Positions 7,043-14,545 of a stretch of 14,690 nt of DNA are shown here, piece by piece. Position 1 is the stretch's first letter; every line of letters starts with the position of its first letter. This DNA comes from an uncultured Blautia sp. (GTDB lineage Bacteria > Bacillota > Clostridia > Lachnospirales > Lachnospiraceae), in NCBI GenBank assembly GCA_934426285.1, contig CAKRYE010000050.1:1-14690 (forward strand). The letters are read 5' to 3'. A model generated the notes under the pieces. The model did no database searches. It had not been told where the DNA came from and saw only the letters and a program-made list of their open reading frames with translations. The translations under genes were made by a program, and so were the position numbers.

Positions 7043-7092
7043 TCGCAAAAGCGCGATGAACTGGCTACATTTCCAGGCATTGCGCTTTTTGC
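7043..7092 (+). terminator. Attenuator-like terminator with overlapping hairpin in the amtB leader
   Basis: AAAAGCGCGAUG (7047-7058) pairs with CAUUGCGCUUUU (7078-7089), and CUGG (7061-7064) with CCAG (7073-7076); a run of five U residues (7086-7090) ends the structure. A competing small hairpin UCGC-[AAAAGC]-GCGA (7043-7056) uses the same 5' arm. This parallels the glnA leader, with which it shares GCAAARGCGC and TGAACTG at the same spacing. The loop has A rather than G at position 4. It lies 46 bases before the start codon. Confidence 0.7.
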
Positions 7093-7137
7093 ATTTTATA
7101 AAATATGAGGAAATTTTTATGAGGGAGGAATATTATT

Positions 7138-8850
7138 ATGGAATTTTCCGCAGTAAACACAATATGGGTGCTGGTCGGCGCCGCACTGGTCTTCTTTATG
7201 CAGGCCGGATTCGCAATGGTAGAAACAGGCTTCACACGAGCCAAAAACGCAGGTAACATTATTATGAAAAACCTGATGGACTTCTGTATCGGAACCCCGG
7301 TCTTCTGGCTGGTCGGCTTCGGTCTGATGTTTGGTGCAGGTAATGGATTTATCGGAAAGATCGGTGGTATTGCCACAGAAGCACACTATGGTTCAGGAAT
7401 GCTTCCTGACGGAGTTCCTTTCTGGGCATTCTTAATCTTCCAGACAGTATTCTGTGCAACATCCGCAACAATTGTTTCCGGTGCAATGGCAGAACGTACA
7501 AAGTTCCTTTCTTATTGCGTCTACAGCCTTATGATCAGTCTTGTTGTATATCCGGTATCCGGACACTGGATCTGGGGCGGTGGATTTATCAGCCAGATGG
7601 GATTCCACGATTTCGCAGGTTCCTGCGCAGTACATATGGTAGGTGGTGTGGCAGCTCTGATCGGTGCCATCATCCTTGGACCTCGTATCGGCAAGTATAC
7701 AAAAGACGGCAAATCAAAAGCTATCCCGGGACACAACCTTACAGTTGGTGCTTTAGGTGTATTTATCCTCTGGTTCTGCTGGTTCGGATTTAACGGTGCT
7801 TCCACAGTCAGTATGGAAGGCGATGCAATCGTAAGTGCAGGTAAAATCTTCGTTACTACTAACCTTGCAGCAGCTGTTGCAACTGTAACTGTTATGATCA
7901 TCACATGGGTACGTTACAAAAAACCGGATGTTTCCATGTCTCTGAATGGTTCTCTTGCAGGACTTGTAGCAATTACAGCAGGATGCGACACAGTTTCTCC
8001 TACATCCGCAGCAATCATCGGTATTGTTTCCGGTTTCATCGTAGTATTTGGTATTGAATTTATTGATAAGGTTCTGAAAATCGATGACCCTGTTGGTGCT
8101 GTCGGTGTTCATGGTTTAAACGGTGCATTTGGTACTCTTGCAGTTGGTCTTTTCTCCGACGGTTCAGGTACAGGTTGGAAGGGACTCCTTACAGGTGGCG
8201 GCTTCCACGGATTTGGCGTTCAGTTCACAGGTATGATCATTACAATCGCATGGGTTGTTGTTACTATGACAATTATCTTCCAGGTAATCAAACATACAAT
8301 CGGACTTCGTGTTTCAGCTGAAGAAGAGATCGCAGGTCTTGACTCCAAAGAACATGGTCTTGCAAGTGCTTATGACGGTTTCGCAATGGCAGGTGTTCCG
8401 ACTCCTATGGGAACTTCCGTAAAAGCTCCTGTTGTTACAGCCAGACCTTCCGCTCCTGCAGAATCAGTTCCTGAACTTCCGAAAGAAGGCGTTCATAAGC
8501 TTACAAAAGTTGTTATCATCACACGTCAGAATAAGCTTGATGAATTTATGCAGGCAATGAACGAGATTGGTGTTACAGGTATCACTATTACAAACGTACT
8601 CGGATGCGGTGTACAGAAAGGTGCTCCATCCTACTATCGTGGTGTTGAAGTGGAAATGAATCTTCTTCCTAAGATCAAGATTGAAATTGTTGTCAGCCTG
8701 GTACCTGTACAGAAAGTTATTGAAACTGCCAAAGCAGTTCTTCATACAGGTCAGATCGGTGACGGTAAAGTATTTGTATACGACATTGAAAATGTTGTTA
8801 AGATCCGTACAGGCGAAGAAGGTTATCTCGCTCTCCAGGATACAAAATAA
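7138..8850 (+). CDS. amtB: Ammonium transporter with fused C-terminal PII domain
   Basis: A membrane channel for ammonium uptake of the Amt/MEP/Rh family, joined to a PII (GlnB/GlnK-type) nitrogen sensor. Residues 1-395 are the channel: GFAMVETGFTRAKN (24-37), conserved Asp158, twin-histidine pore residues His166 (AVHMVGG) and His325 (GVHGLNG), and likely gate phenylalanines 105 and 218. A linker rich in Pro, Ala and Val (about 410-450) leads to a PII domain at 454-565: the KLTKVVIITRQNKLDEF start, a T-loop with GVQKGAPSYYRGVEVEM in which Tyr500 aligns with the uridylylated Tyr51 of E. coli GlnB, LLPKIKIEIVV, and the nucleotide-binding B-loop TGQIGDGKVFV. Free PII proteins plug Amt pores; here sensor and pore are one chain. 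The ribosome-binding site GAGGGAGG is nine bases before the ATG. Its leader resembles that of glnA upstream. Confidence 0.95.
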   Translation: MEFSAVNTIWVLVGAALVFFMQAGFAMVETGFTRAKNAGNIIMKNLMDFCIGTPVFWLVGFGLMFGAGNGFIGKIGGIATEAHYGSGMLPDGVPFWAFLIFQTVFCATSATIVSGAMAERTKFLSYCVYSLMISLVVYPVSGHWIWGGGFISQMGFHDFAGSCAVHMVGGVAALIGAIILGPRIGKYTKDGKSKAIPGHNLTVGALGVFILWFCWFGFNGASTVSMEGDAIVSAGKIFVTTNLAAAVATVTVMIITWVRYKKPDVSMSLNGSLAGLVAITAGCDTVSPTSAAIIGIVSGFIVVFGIEFIDKVLKIDDPVGAVGVHGLNGAFGTLAVGLFSDGSGTGWKGLLTGGGFHGFGVQFTGMIITIAWVVVTMTIIFQVIKHTIGLRVSAEEEIAGLDSKEHGLASAYDGFAMAGVPTPMGTSVKAPVVTARPSAPAESVPELPKEGVHKLTKVVIITRQNKLDEFMQAMNEIGVTGITITNVLGCGVQKGAPSYYRGVEVEMNLLPKIKIEIVVSLVPVQKVIETAKAVLHTGQIGDGKVFVYDIENVVKIRTGEEGYLALQDTK

Positions 8851-8884
8851 ATAAGCAATCAATAAAATATCCTGCTATAAATTC

Positions 8885-8919
8885 AAAAAGGAGTTCGGAA
8901 TAAATCCGGACTCCTTTTT
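8885..8919. terminator. Bidirectional terminator between amtB and the TRIC gene
   Basis: AAAAAGGAGTTCGG (8885-8898) pairs with CCGGACTCCTTTTT (8906-8919) around a 7-base loop. It is fully paired with one U-G wobble on the plus strand, so it mainly serves amtB. The A run on the left gives a U tail in the other direction too, and the convergent gene stops just beside it at 8921. Confidence 0.9.
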
Positions 8920-8920
8920 A

Positions 8921-9580
8921 TTATTCACTCTCATTATGAGACAATCTGGGCAGATTCCAGCGATAATGTGCTGCCAGGTACCGAATCAGTATGACTACGA
9001 AGCAGGCTACCATCATTGCTTCCACATTTCCCACAAAGCGATTCATATACACACATACAACCGCTCCTACAATAGACGCGCATGCATAAATATGCTTTAC
9101 AAAAATATAGGGCGGTACTCCTGCCATCATATCACGCATCAGGCCTCCCCCTACTCCGGTAATCGTTCCCAGAAACACCAGGAGAAACACATTATCCATA
9201 TATCCACTGCGAATTCCTGTATTCACTCCCACTACCGTAAAAATTCCCAGACCGACAGAGTCCATCACCAGCATGACTCTGTCATAGGTAAGCCGCATAT
9301 GCCCTTCCAAAAGCTGCCGTTTCCAGTAAAAAACCAGAAAAACCAGACAGGAAGTAATGGTAGCCACCAGGGCATATACCGGATTTATAAACACATTAGG
9401 CGGAATAATTCCCAGCACAATATCCCGGATCATACCTCCGCCTACAGCTGTAACTACCCCCAGTACACTCACACCGAATATGTCCATATTCCGTTCTACA
9501 CCTACCATTGCCCCGGAAGCAGCAAAAGCAACTGTACCTGCCATTTCCATAAAAAAAGTTATAATACTCTGATAATCCAT
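8921..9580 (-). CDS. TRIC-family (UPF0126/YadS) membrane protein, putative trimeric cation channel
   Basis: A 219-residue integral membrane protein with about seven hydrophobic segments and no signal peptide. It has two tandem copies of the UPF0126 unit: AVGGGMIRDIVLGIIPP (45-61) and GVGGGLMRDMMAGVPP (142-157), each with the GGG..RD..G..P signature of prokaryotic TRIC channels. Relatives are trimeric potassium-selective or monovalent cation channels; some family members have been linked to glycine uptake, so the substrate cannot be fixed from sequence. The ATG follows AGAGG by five bases. It has its own promoter between it and the LacI-type gene, and shares a terminator with amtB. Nothing in the context points to a specific role. 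Confidence 0.9.
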   Translation of the reverse strand: MDYQSIITFFMEMAGTVAFAASGAMVGVERNMDIFGVSVLGVVTAVGGGMIRDIVLGIIPPNVFINPVYALVATITSCLVFLVFYWKRQLLEGHMRLTYDRVMLVMDSVGLGIFTVVGVNTGIRSGYMDNVFLLVFLGTITGVGGGLMRDMMAGVPPYIFVKHIYACASIVGAVVCVYMNRFVGNVEAMMVACFVVILIRYLAAHYRWNLPRLSHNESE

Positions 9581-9613
9581 ATTGACCTCTGACTTTTATA
9601 TTTTAGTTCATAA

Positions 9614-9642
9614 ATTATATCATTTTTTATAACTTATGTGAA
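9614..9642 (-). promoter_or_regulatory. Predicted promoter of the TRIC gene
   Basis: Minus-strand -35 TTCACA (9642-9637), 17-base spacer, -10 TATAAT (9619-9614), with TGA immediately upstream as an extended -10 element. It lies about 40 bases before the gene. Confidence 0.72.
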
Positions 9643-9656
9643 GCAGGATCCTGCTT
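9641..9656. repeat. 16-base perfect palindrome AAGCAGGATCCTGCTT
   Basis: It sits 12 bases after the LacI-type gene stop and touches the -35 of the TRIC promoter. On the minus strand it lacks a U tail; the T run is on the plus strand, where no gene reads into it. It could be an operator at the TRIC promoter or a weak transcription barrier. Confidence 0.5.
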
Positions 9657-9667
9657 TTTCAGACCTC

Positions 9668-10681
9668 TTATTTTTTTATTTTCTTTACAGACGCTCCCTT
9701 AAACAAAGTTCCGTCTACTGAAAAGCGGTCAATCAATGTAGTCTTAGGATTCTCAATCAAATCGATCAGCTTCTCCGCAGCTATCCTGCCAATTGCCGCT
9801 GTGTCCTGACACAGGGTGGTAAGCTTTGGCTCCAGAATTTTCGCAATATCAATTCCATCATAACCTGCAATAGAAATGTCGTCAGGAATCCGCAGTCCTC
9901 TCTCTCGAATCTCGTTAATTCCTCCAATAGCGGCATAATCATCCGGATAAATAATGCAGGTAGGAGGATCCGGAAGTTCCAGCAGTTCACCGGTTGTCCG
10001 TGCTGCACTGTCTGCATCTCTGTATGGGCTTTCTTTTACATATTCATCTGGAATCTGAACACCCAGTCTCTGCACAGTTCTGTAAAAACTGGTAAGACGC
10101 ATCCTGGTAACAGAGGTATTGTCACCGTGGATATAAGCAATCTTTCTGTGTCCCTGCTCGTAGATATAGCTTACAAGCTCCTCCATACCCTGACTGTTGT
10201 TGGAAACCACTGCAATATTCCCGTCAAAAACATGGTCGATCGTCACCACCGGAATCTCTGAGCGGATCAGTTCCTGCACTTCATCTGCATAAAAATCAAC
10301 ACAGGCGATCACCACTCCGTCTACCCCTCTATAGCGACAGTGTTCATAATAGCTTAACTTCTGTCCTGAGATTTTGCCGCTGGTAAAGGTAATATCATAG
10401 CCTCTCTCCTCTGCTGTCCGTTTAAAGCTCTCAAGCACATGATTAAAATAATTATGAGTAAGTCCGCTGCGTGCTTCATCTACAAACATAACTCCAATAT
10501 TGTAGCTTCTCTTTGTCTTTAATGTTCTGGCAGAGGAATTGGGCAGATATCCCATTTCCGAGGCAGTTTTCAAAATCAGTTTTCGCGTCTCTTCACTGAT
10601 ATCTGAATAACCGTTCAGCGCTTTGCTCACGCTTGCCACAGAAACATTACATTTTTTTGCAATTTCTTTCATTGAAACCAT
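9668..10681 (-). CDS. LacI/GalR-family transcriptional regulator, probable repressor of the cellobiose phosphorylase gene
   Basis: A 337-residue DNA-binding regulator of usual family length. The N-terminal helix-turn-helix is MKEIAKKCNVSVASVSKALNG (4-24), followed by the hinge region NSSARTLKTKRS (48-59) that contacts the minor groove. The rest is the periplasmic-binding-protein-like sugar-sensing domain, beginning YNIGVMFVDEA and including the family motifs DGVVIACVDF, PVVTIDHVFDG, GHRKIAYIHGD, CIIYPDDYAAIGG and ISIAGYDGIDIAKILEP. GAGG lies upstream of the ATG. It is divergent from the cellobiose phosphorylase gene, and two identical operator-like sites lie between them, one just downstream of its own promoter. 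This suggests control of the phosphorylase plus autoregulation, with a beta-glucoside or a sugar phosphate as effector; the effector is inferred, not seen. Confidence 0.93.
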   Translation of the reverse strand: MVSMKEIAKKCNVSVASVSKALNGYSDISEETRKLILKTASEMGYLPNSSARTLKTKRSYNIGVMFVDEARSGLTHNYFNHVLESFKRTAEERGYDITFTSGKISGQKLSYYEHCRYRGVDGVVIACVDFYADEVQELIRSEIPVVTIDHVFDGNIAVVSNNSQGMEELVSYIYEQGHRKIAYIHGDNTSVTRMRLTSFYRTVQRLGVQIPDEYVKESPYRDADSAARTTGELLELPDPPTCIIYPDDYAAIGGINEIRERGLRIPDDISIAGYDGIDIAKILEPKLTTLCQDTAAIGRIAAEKLIDLIENPKTTLIDRFSVDGTLFKGASVKKIKK

Positions 10682-10743
10682 ATTTACGCCTCAATCTGTC
10701 ACTATACACTCCGTGAACAGTAACTCCTTTCCTCCTAAATTTT

Positions 10744-10760
10744 CGTAATCGTTTTCGTGC
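10744..10760. promoter_or_regulatory. LacI-type operator candidate 1 (cre-like)
   Basis: Read on the minus strand this is CACGAAAACGATTACGA, matching the LacI/CcpA-type cre pattern TGWNANCGNTNWCA at 12 of 14 positions. It contains the 11-mer TCGTTTTCGTG (10749-10759, plus strand) repeated exactly at 11037-11047. It falls about 15-30 bases after the predicted start of the regulator transcript, a road-block or autoregulation position. Confidence 0.55.
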
Positions 10761-10774
10761 TTTTATTTATATTT

Positions 10775-10803
10775 ATTGTATAACTACTCACACAATTTTT
10801 CAA
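10775..10803 (-). promoter_or_regulatory. Predicted promoter of the LacI-type gene
   Basis: Minus-strand -35 TTGAAA (10803-10798), 17-base spacer, -10 TACAAT (10780-10775). Each hexamer has one mismatch to consensus. Confidence 0.6.
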
Positions 10804-10814
10804 GATAATATTTT

Positions 10815-10856
10815 CTATTTTTGTGCAATATTTACTATTTTTGTATGATTGCACAA
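10815..10856. repeat. Overlapping direct and inverted repeats upstream of the cellobiose phosphorylase gene
   Basis: CTATTTTTGT occurs at 10815-10824 and 10835-10844, exactly 20 bases apart (about two helical turns). Interleaved with it, TTGTGCAAT (10821-10829) and ATTGCACAA (10848-10856) form a perfect 9-bp inverted repeat. The cluster lies upstream of both divergent promoters, about 130-175 bases before the predicted phosphorylase start. It may bind a second regulator; no candidate protein is obvious. Confidence 0.5.
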
Positions 10857-10953
10857 TTTCCCCATCCTATTTTTTCCTTTTATCACAAATCAATTTCATC
10901 ATTTTAACGAAAATCCGCCTATTATTTTGGACAGTTATTTTTCCTGAAAACAG

Positions 10954-10982
10954 TTGATTTTCTCATTTTATTCCGCTATACT
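10954..10982 (+). promoter_or_regulatory. Predicted promoter of the cellobiose phosphorylase gene
   Basis: -35 TTGATT (10954-10959), 17-base spacer, -10 TATACT (10977-10982). The -35 overlaps a small dyad GAAAA-N7-TTTTC (10946-10962). Transcription near 10989 gives a leader of about 120 bases that contains operator candidate 2. Confidence 0.55.
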
Positions 10983-11036
10983 AAGGAAAAACAGCAGAAT
11001 GTCTCACGATTCCATGTCGTTCCTTTCTGAACTTAT

Positions 11037-11047
11037 TCGTTTTCGTG
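11037..11047. promoter_or_regulatory. LacI-type operator candidate 2
   Basis: TCGTTTTCGTG, identical to the core of candidate 1 and 288 bases away in the same orientation. It lies in the 5' untranslated region of the phosphorylase transcript, so a bound repressor could block elongation or loop with the first site. Confidence 0.5.
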
Positions 11048-11111
11048 ATTTAATTTTCTGTATTTTCAGCAAACATATTATATCTCACTACAACAAACAG
11101 GAGGATCTTTT

Positions 11112-13547
11112 ATGAAATTCGGTTATTTCGATGATCAGGCGAAAGAATATGTCATCACAACCCCTGATACACCCCTTCCATGGATCAACTATCTGGGAAC
11201 TCAGGATTTCTTCTCTCTGATTTCCAATACCTGCGGTGGCTACAGCTTTTATAAGGATGCCAAGCTTCTGCGTATCACGCGCTACCGTTACAACAATATT
11301 CCGGTAGATTCCAACGGCAAATATTATTACATCCATGATGGCGAAGATATCTGGAATCCAGGTACAATGCCTTCCAAAACGCCTGTGGATTCCTATGAAT
11401 GTCACCACGGAATCGGCTACAGCCGTTTTCTCTCTTCCAAAAACGGATTAAAGGCAGATCTTCTGGCTTTTGTACCGGTAAATACTTCCTGCGAGATCAA
11501 TAAACTGACTCTTACCAATACCACTGACAAACCTAAGACTTTTTCTCTTTTTTCTTATGTAGAATTCTGTCTCTGGAATGCAGTTGATGACAGCACAAAC
11601 TTCCAGCGAAACTTAAGTATTGGTGAAGTTGAAATCGAAGGCAGCACGATCTATCACAAAACAGAGTACCGTGAACGCCGTAAACATTACAGCTTCTTCA
11701 GCGTAAACTGTCCGGTAGACGGATATGACACAAGCAGAGATGTTTTCCTGGGACATAATAACGGAAACGCCTTCCCTGATGCTGTAAAGAAAAACAAAGC
11801 AGGAAATTCTGTAGCCAGCGGCTGGTATCCTATCGCAAGCCATCAGATTAACCTTACACTTTCCGCCGGAGAATCCCGTGATCTGGTTTTCGTTCTTGGA
11901 TACAGCGAAAATCCTCAGGATCAGAAGTTCATTGCTCCTAATGTAATCCGCAAGGATGGGGCTCACAAAATCCTGGAACAGTTCCAGACAACACAGCAGG
12001 TTGATGCAGCATTTGCAGAGCTGAACGCTTACTGGTCCAAGCTGCTCTCCCGTTACCATGTAGAAAGTAAGGACGAAAATGTAAATCGTATGGCCAATAT
12101 CTGGAATCAGTACCAGTGTATGGTAACCTTCAATATGTCTCGTTCTGCTTCCTATTACGAATCCGGCACAGGCCGTGGTATGGGATTCCGTGATTCCTGC
12201 CAGGATCTCCTGGGATTTGTACATCTGATCCCGGAACGTGCAAGAGAGCGTATTCTTGATATCGCAGCCACACAGTTTGAAGACGGAAGCGCTTACCATC
12301 AGTATCAGCCTCTTACAAAAAAAGGAAATCTTGATATCGGAAGTGGTTTCAACGATGACCCCCTTTGGCTGATTGCTGCAGTTTCCGCATATCTGAAGGA
12401 AACCGGTGATTTCTCTATTTTAAACGAAATCGTTGACTTTGACAACCAGAAAGAAAAAGCAGCTCCACTGTATGAGCACCTTCGCCGTTCTTTCGAATAT
12501 ACCAGCACTCACCTGGGACCACATAAGCTTCCTCTCATTGGACGCGCAGACTGGAACGATTGCCTGAACTTAAACTGCTTCTCCACAGAACCCGGTGAAC
12601 CGTTCCAGACAACCGGACCTTCCGAAGGACCAGTTGCTGAATCAGTCTTTATTGCAGGAATGTTTGTGAAATACGGTAAAGAATTTGCTCAGATCAGCCG
12701 TCATATGGGAGACAATGAAACAGCTACAAAGGCAGAACAGGAAGTAGATGCCATGTATCAGGCTGTACTGGATGCAGGCTGGGATGGTGAATGGTTCCTC
12801 CGCGCATATGACGCACAGTCCCAGAAGATTGGATCAAAGGAATGCAAAGAAGGACAGATTTTCATTGAGCCCCAGGGCTTCTGCGTAATGGCCGGAATCG
12901 GTGTCAAAGAAGGACTTGCTGAGAAAGCTCTGGATTCTGTCAAAGAGCGCCTGGATACCAAATACGGTATCATGATCCTGCAGCCGGCTTATACTCAGTA
13001 TTATCTGAATCTGGGAGAAATTTCCTCCTACCCGCCGGGATATAAAGAAAACGCTGGTATCTTCTGCCACAATAACCCATGGGTTTCCATTGCAGAAACA
13101 GTGATCGGCCGTGGCAACAGAGCCTTTGAAATTTATAAAAAGACCTGTCCTTCCTATATTGAAGACATCAGCGAAATCCACTGCACAGAACCTTATGTTT
13201 ATTCTCAGATGGTAGCAGGCGCTGACGCAGTTTACCATGGTCAGGCTAAAAACAGCTGGCTCACAGGTACTGCAGCATGGACTTTCTGGAATCTTTCCCA
13301 GGCTATTCTGGGTGTGCAGCCATCTTATGACGGATTATGCATCAATCCATGTATTCCGGAAGGCTTTGGAGATTTCACACTCACCAGAACATTCCGTGAT
13401 GCCATTTATCATATCGAAGTTAAGAACCCTGATAACGTTCAGAAGGGTGTTAAGAAAGTGGTTGTCGACGGCAAAGAATATGAAGGATGCCTGATTCCAT
13501 TTGAAGAAGGCAAAAAAGAATATCATGTAACCGTATACATGGGATAG
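11112..13547 (+). CDS. cbp: Cellobiose phosphorylase (glycoside hydrolase family 94)
   Basis: Splits cellobiose with phosphate into alpha-glucose 1-phosphate and glucose, saving ATP during growth on cellulose or beta-glucan breakdown products. It is cytosolic: there is no signal peptide. The 811 residues match the length of the characterised Clostridium thermocellum enzyme as I recall it, and collinear segments agree closely: [20 protein letters not shown] (11-30), [16 protein letters not shown] (47-62), [13 protein letters not shown] (181-193), [20 protein letters not shown] (332-351), [18 protein letters not shown] (354-371) and [15 protein letters not shown] (392-406). The proton-donor aspartate is expected in [14 protein letters not shown] (476-489), probably Asp483. 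The sandwich domain, helical linker, (alpha/alpha)6 barrel and C-terminal domain follow the family order. CAGGAGG precedes the ATG. It is transcribed alone with no transporter beside it, divergent from the LacI-type regulator. A cellodextrin phosphorylase is less likely given length and motifs. Confidence 0.95.
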   Translation: MKFGYFDDQAKEYVITTPDTPLPWINYLGTQDFFSLISNTCGGYSFYKDAKLLRITRYRYNNIPVDSNGKYYYIHDGEDIWNPGTMPSKTPVDSYECHHGIGYSRFLSSKNGLKADLLAFVPVNTSCEINKLTLTNTTDKPKTFSLFSYVEFCLWNAVDDSTNFQRNLSIGEVEIEGSTIYHKTEYRERRKHYSFFSVNCPVDGYDTSRDVFLGHNNGNAFPDAVKKNKAGNSVASGWYPIASHQINLTLSAGESRDLVFVLGYSENPQDQKFIAPNVIRKDGAHKILEQFQTTQQVDAAFAELNAYWSKLLSRYHVESKDENVNRMANIWNQYQCMVTFNMSRSASYYESGTGRGMGFRDSCQDLLGFVHLIPERARERILDIAATQFEDGSAYHQYQPLTKKGNLDIGSGFNDDPLWLIAAVSAYLKETGDFSILNEIVDFDNQKEKAAPLYEHLRRSFEYTSTHLGPHKLPLIGRADWNDCLNLNCFSTEPGEPFQTTGPSEGPVAESVFIAGMFVKYGKEFAQISRHMGDNETATKAEQEVDAMYQAVLDAGWDGEWFLRAYDAQSQKIGSKECKEGQIFIEPQGFCVMAGIGVKEGLAEKALDSVKERLDTKYGIMILQPAYTQYYLNLGEISSYPPGYKENAGIFCHNNPWVSIAETVIGRGNRAFEIYKKTCPSYIEDISEIHCTEPYVYSQMVAGADAVYHGQAKNSWLTGTAAWTFWNLSQAILGVQPSYDGLCINPCIPEGFGDFTLTRTFRDAIYHIEVKNPDNVQKGVKKVVVDGKEYEGCLIPFEEGKKEYHVTVYMG

Positions 13548-13552
13548 AATTT

Positions 13553-13593
13553 AAAAACAGTCATATCATTTTCTGTGATATGGCTGTTTTTTT
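13553..13593. terminator. Bidirectional terminator between cellobiose phosphorylase and LysR genes
   Basis: AAAAACAGTCATATCA (13553-13568) pairs with TGATATGGCTGTTTTT (13576-13591), with one U-G wobble on the plus strand and a T run to 13593. It primarily ends the phosphorylase transcript. The A run provides a U tail on the minus strand for the convergent LysR gene, which stops 14 bases away. Confidence 0.9.
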
Positions 13594-13606
13594 GTTACTT
13601 TATATA

Positions 13607-14482
13607 TTATATCATCTCCGGCAGGATTTTCTGAATGCATTCAATAAATTTCTGCGCTGCAGGAGTAATGCTTTCTGCATTACGTAATGCAATTCCCAAC
13701 TCTCTGGTCACAGAAGGCTCAAGAGGAAGGGTCTTAATCGCTTCCTGAGTATGCCCGATCACAAGTTTCGGCAAAATACTCACACCAAGATGGCTGGATA
13801 CCATCGAGAGGATTACATGGTCATCTTTTGATGAAAACTTGGTATCCGGAGTAATATCAGCGATTTCCAGTGCTTCATGCACATCATAATCTACACCTTC
13901 AGCAGAAATAATAAAGGACTTCCCGGCCATCTCTGAGATAGGAAAAAGCTCTCTTCCCCTTGTGTCATAATCCTCAGGAAGTACTGCCAGCAAAGGATCT
14001 TCATACAACGGAATCCAATCCAGACAGCCAATGTTTCTTTTACTCAGCAGCCCAAAATCTGCCTGGTTATTTTCCACCCACTGTACAATATCATCTGTAC
14101 CGCCCTCCATCAAGGCAATATCGATACCCGGATATTCCTGCTGAAAAGCATGAATGATCTCCGGCAGCCAGTTTCGTGCTATGCTTGCAAAAGAAGCAAT
14201 GGTAAGCCGTCCTGTTGTCAATCCGTTCAGAGAACTGATAGTCTGCTCCAATTGCTCATTAATAGACAGAAGCTGACGTACCAGAGGCAGGATGGTCTCT
14301 GCATTGGTGGTAGGAATTACTCCCTGCCTGGTTCTGATAAAAAGCGGAAAACCAAATTCAGCTTCCATCCCTTTCAAAATATGGCTCACACCAGGCTGAG
14401 TATACCCCATCCGCTCTCCTGTTTTTGTAAAATTTTTAGTATCTGCCACATCGGCAAATAAAGCATATTTATTAATCTCCAC
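13607..14482 (-). CDS. LysR-family transcriptional regulator
   Basis: A 291-residue regulator of standard LysR length. The winged helix-turn-helix occupies about residues 3-60: YALFADVADTKNFTKTGERMG, then TQPGVSHILKGMEAEFGFPLFIR with the recognition helix at 28-37, and RTRQGVIPTT as the wing. The remainder is the two-lobed inducer-binding domain, with GRLTIASFASIARNWLPEIIHAF (about 91-113) opening lobe one and LSMVSSHLGVSILPKL near the end, as in the family. Translation likely starts at the GTG at 14482, preceded by GAGGG seven bases upstream; the nearby ATG is out of frame. It faces the cellobiose phosphorylase gene tail to tail, and the gene upstream is on the same strand, so the usual divergent target is missing and its target cannot be named. 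Confidence 0.92.
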   Translation of the reverse strand: MEINKYALFADVADTKNFTKTGERMGYTQPGVSHILKGMEAEFGFPLFIRTRQGVIPTTNAETILPLVRQLLSINEQLEQTISSLNGLTTGRLTIASFASIARNWLPEIIHAFQQEYPGIDIALMEGGTDDIVQWVENNQADFGLLSKRNIGCLDWIPLYEDPLLAVLPEDYDTRGRELFPISEMAGKSFIISAEGVDYDVHEALEIADITPDTKFSSKDDHVILSMVSSHLGVSILPKLVIGHTQEAIKTLPLEPSVTRELGIALRNAESITPAAQKFIECIQKILPEMI

Positions 14483-14516
14483 TCCGAATCCCTCATTTTC
14501 CGGTCACACACTGTAC

Positions 14517-14545
14517 ATTTTAGCGTAAAAAGGGGAGCTACTCAA
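14517..14545 (-). promoter_or_regulatory. Possible LysR promoter inside the upstream terminator
   Basis: Minus-strand -35 TTGAGT (14545-14540), 17-base spacer, -10 TAAAAT (14522-14517). The -35 sits in the loop of the terminator of the preceding gene. Confidence 0.4.

Noticed and set aside
8936..9592. 218-codon open frame on the plus strand
   Set aside because: It is antisense to the TRIC gene. Its composition is rich in His, Tyr, Cys and Ser as expected of a shadow frame, and it has no ribosome-binding site.
11613..12299. 228-codon open frame on the minus strand
   Set aside because: It lies wholly inside the conserved cellobiose phosphorylase gene on the other strand and shows no recognisable domain.
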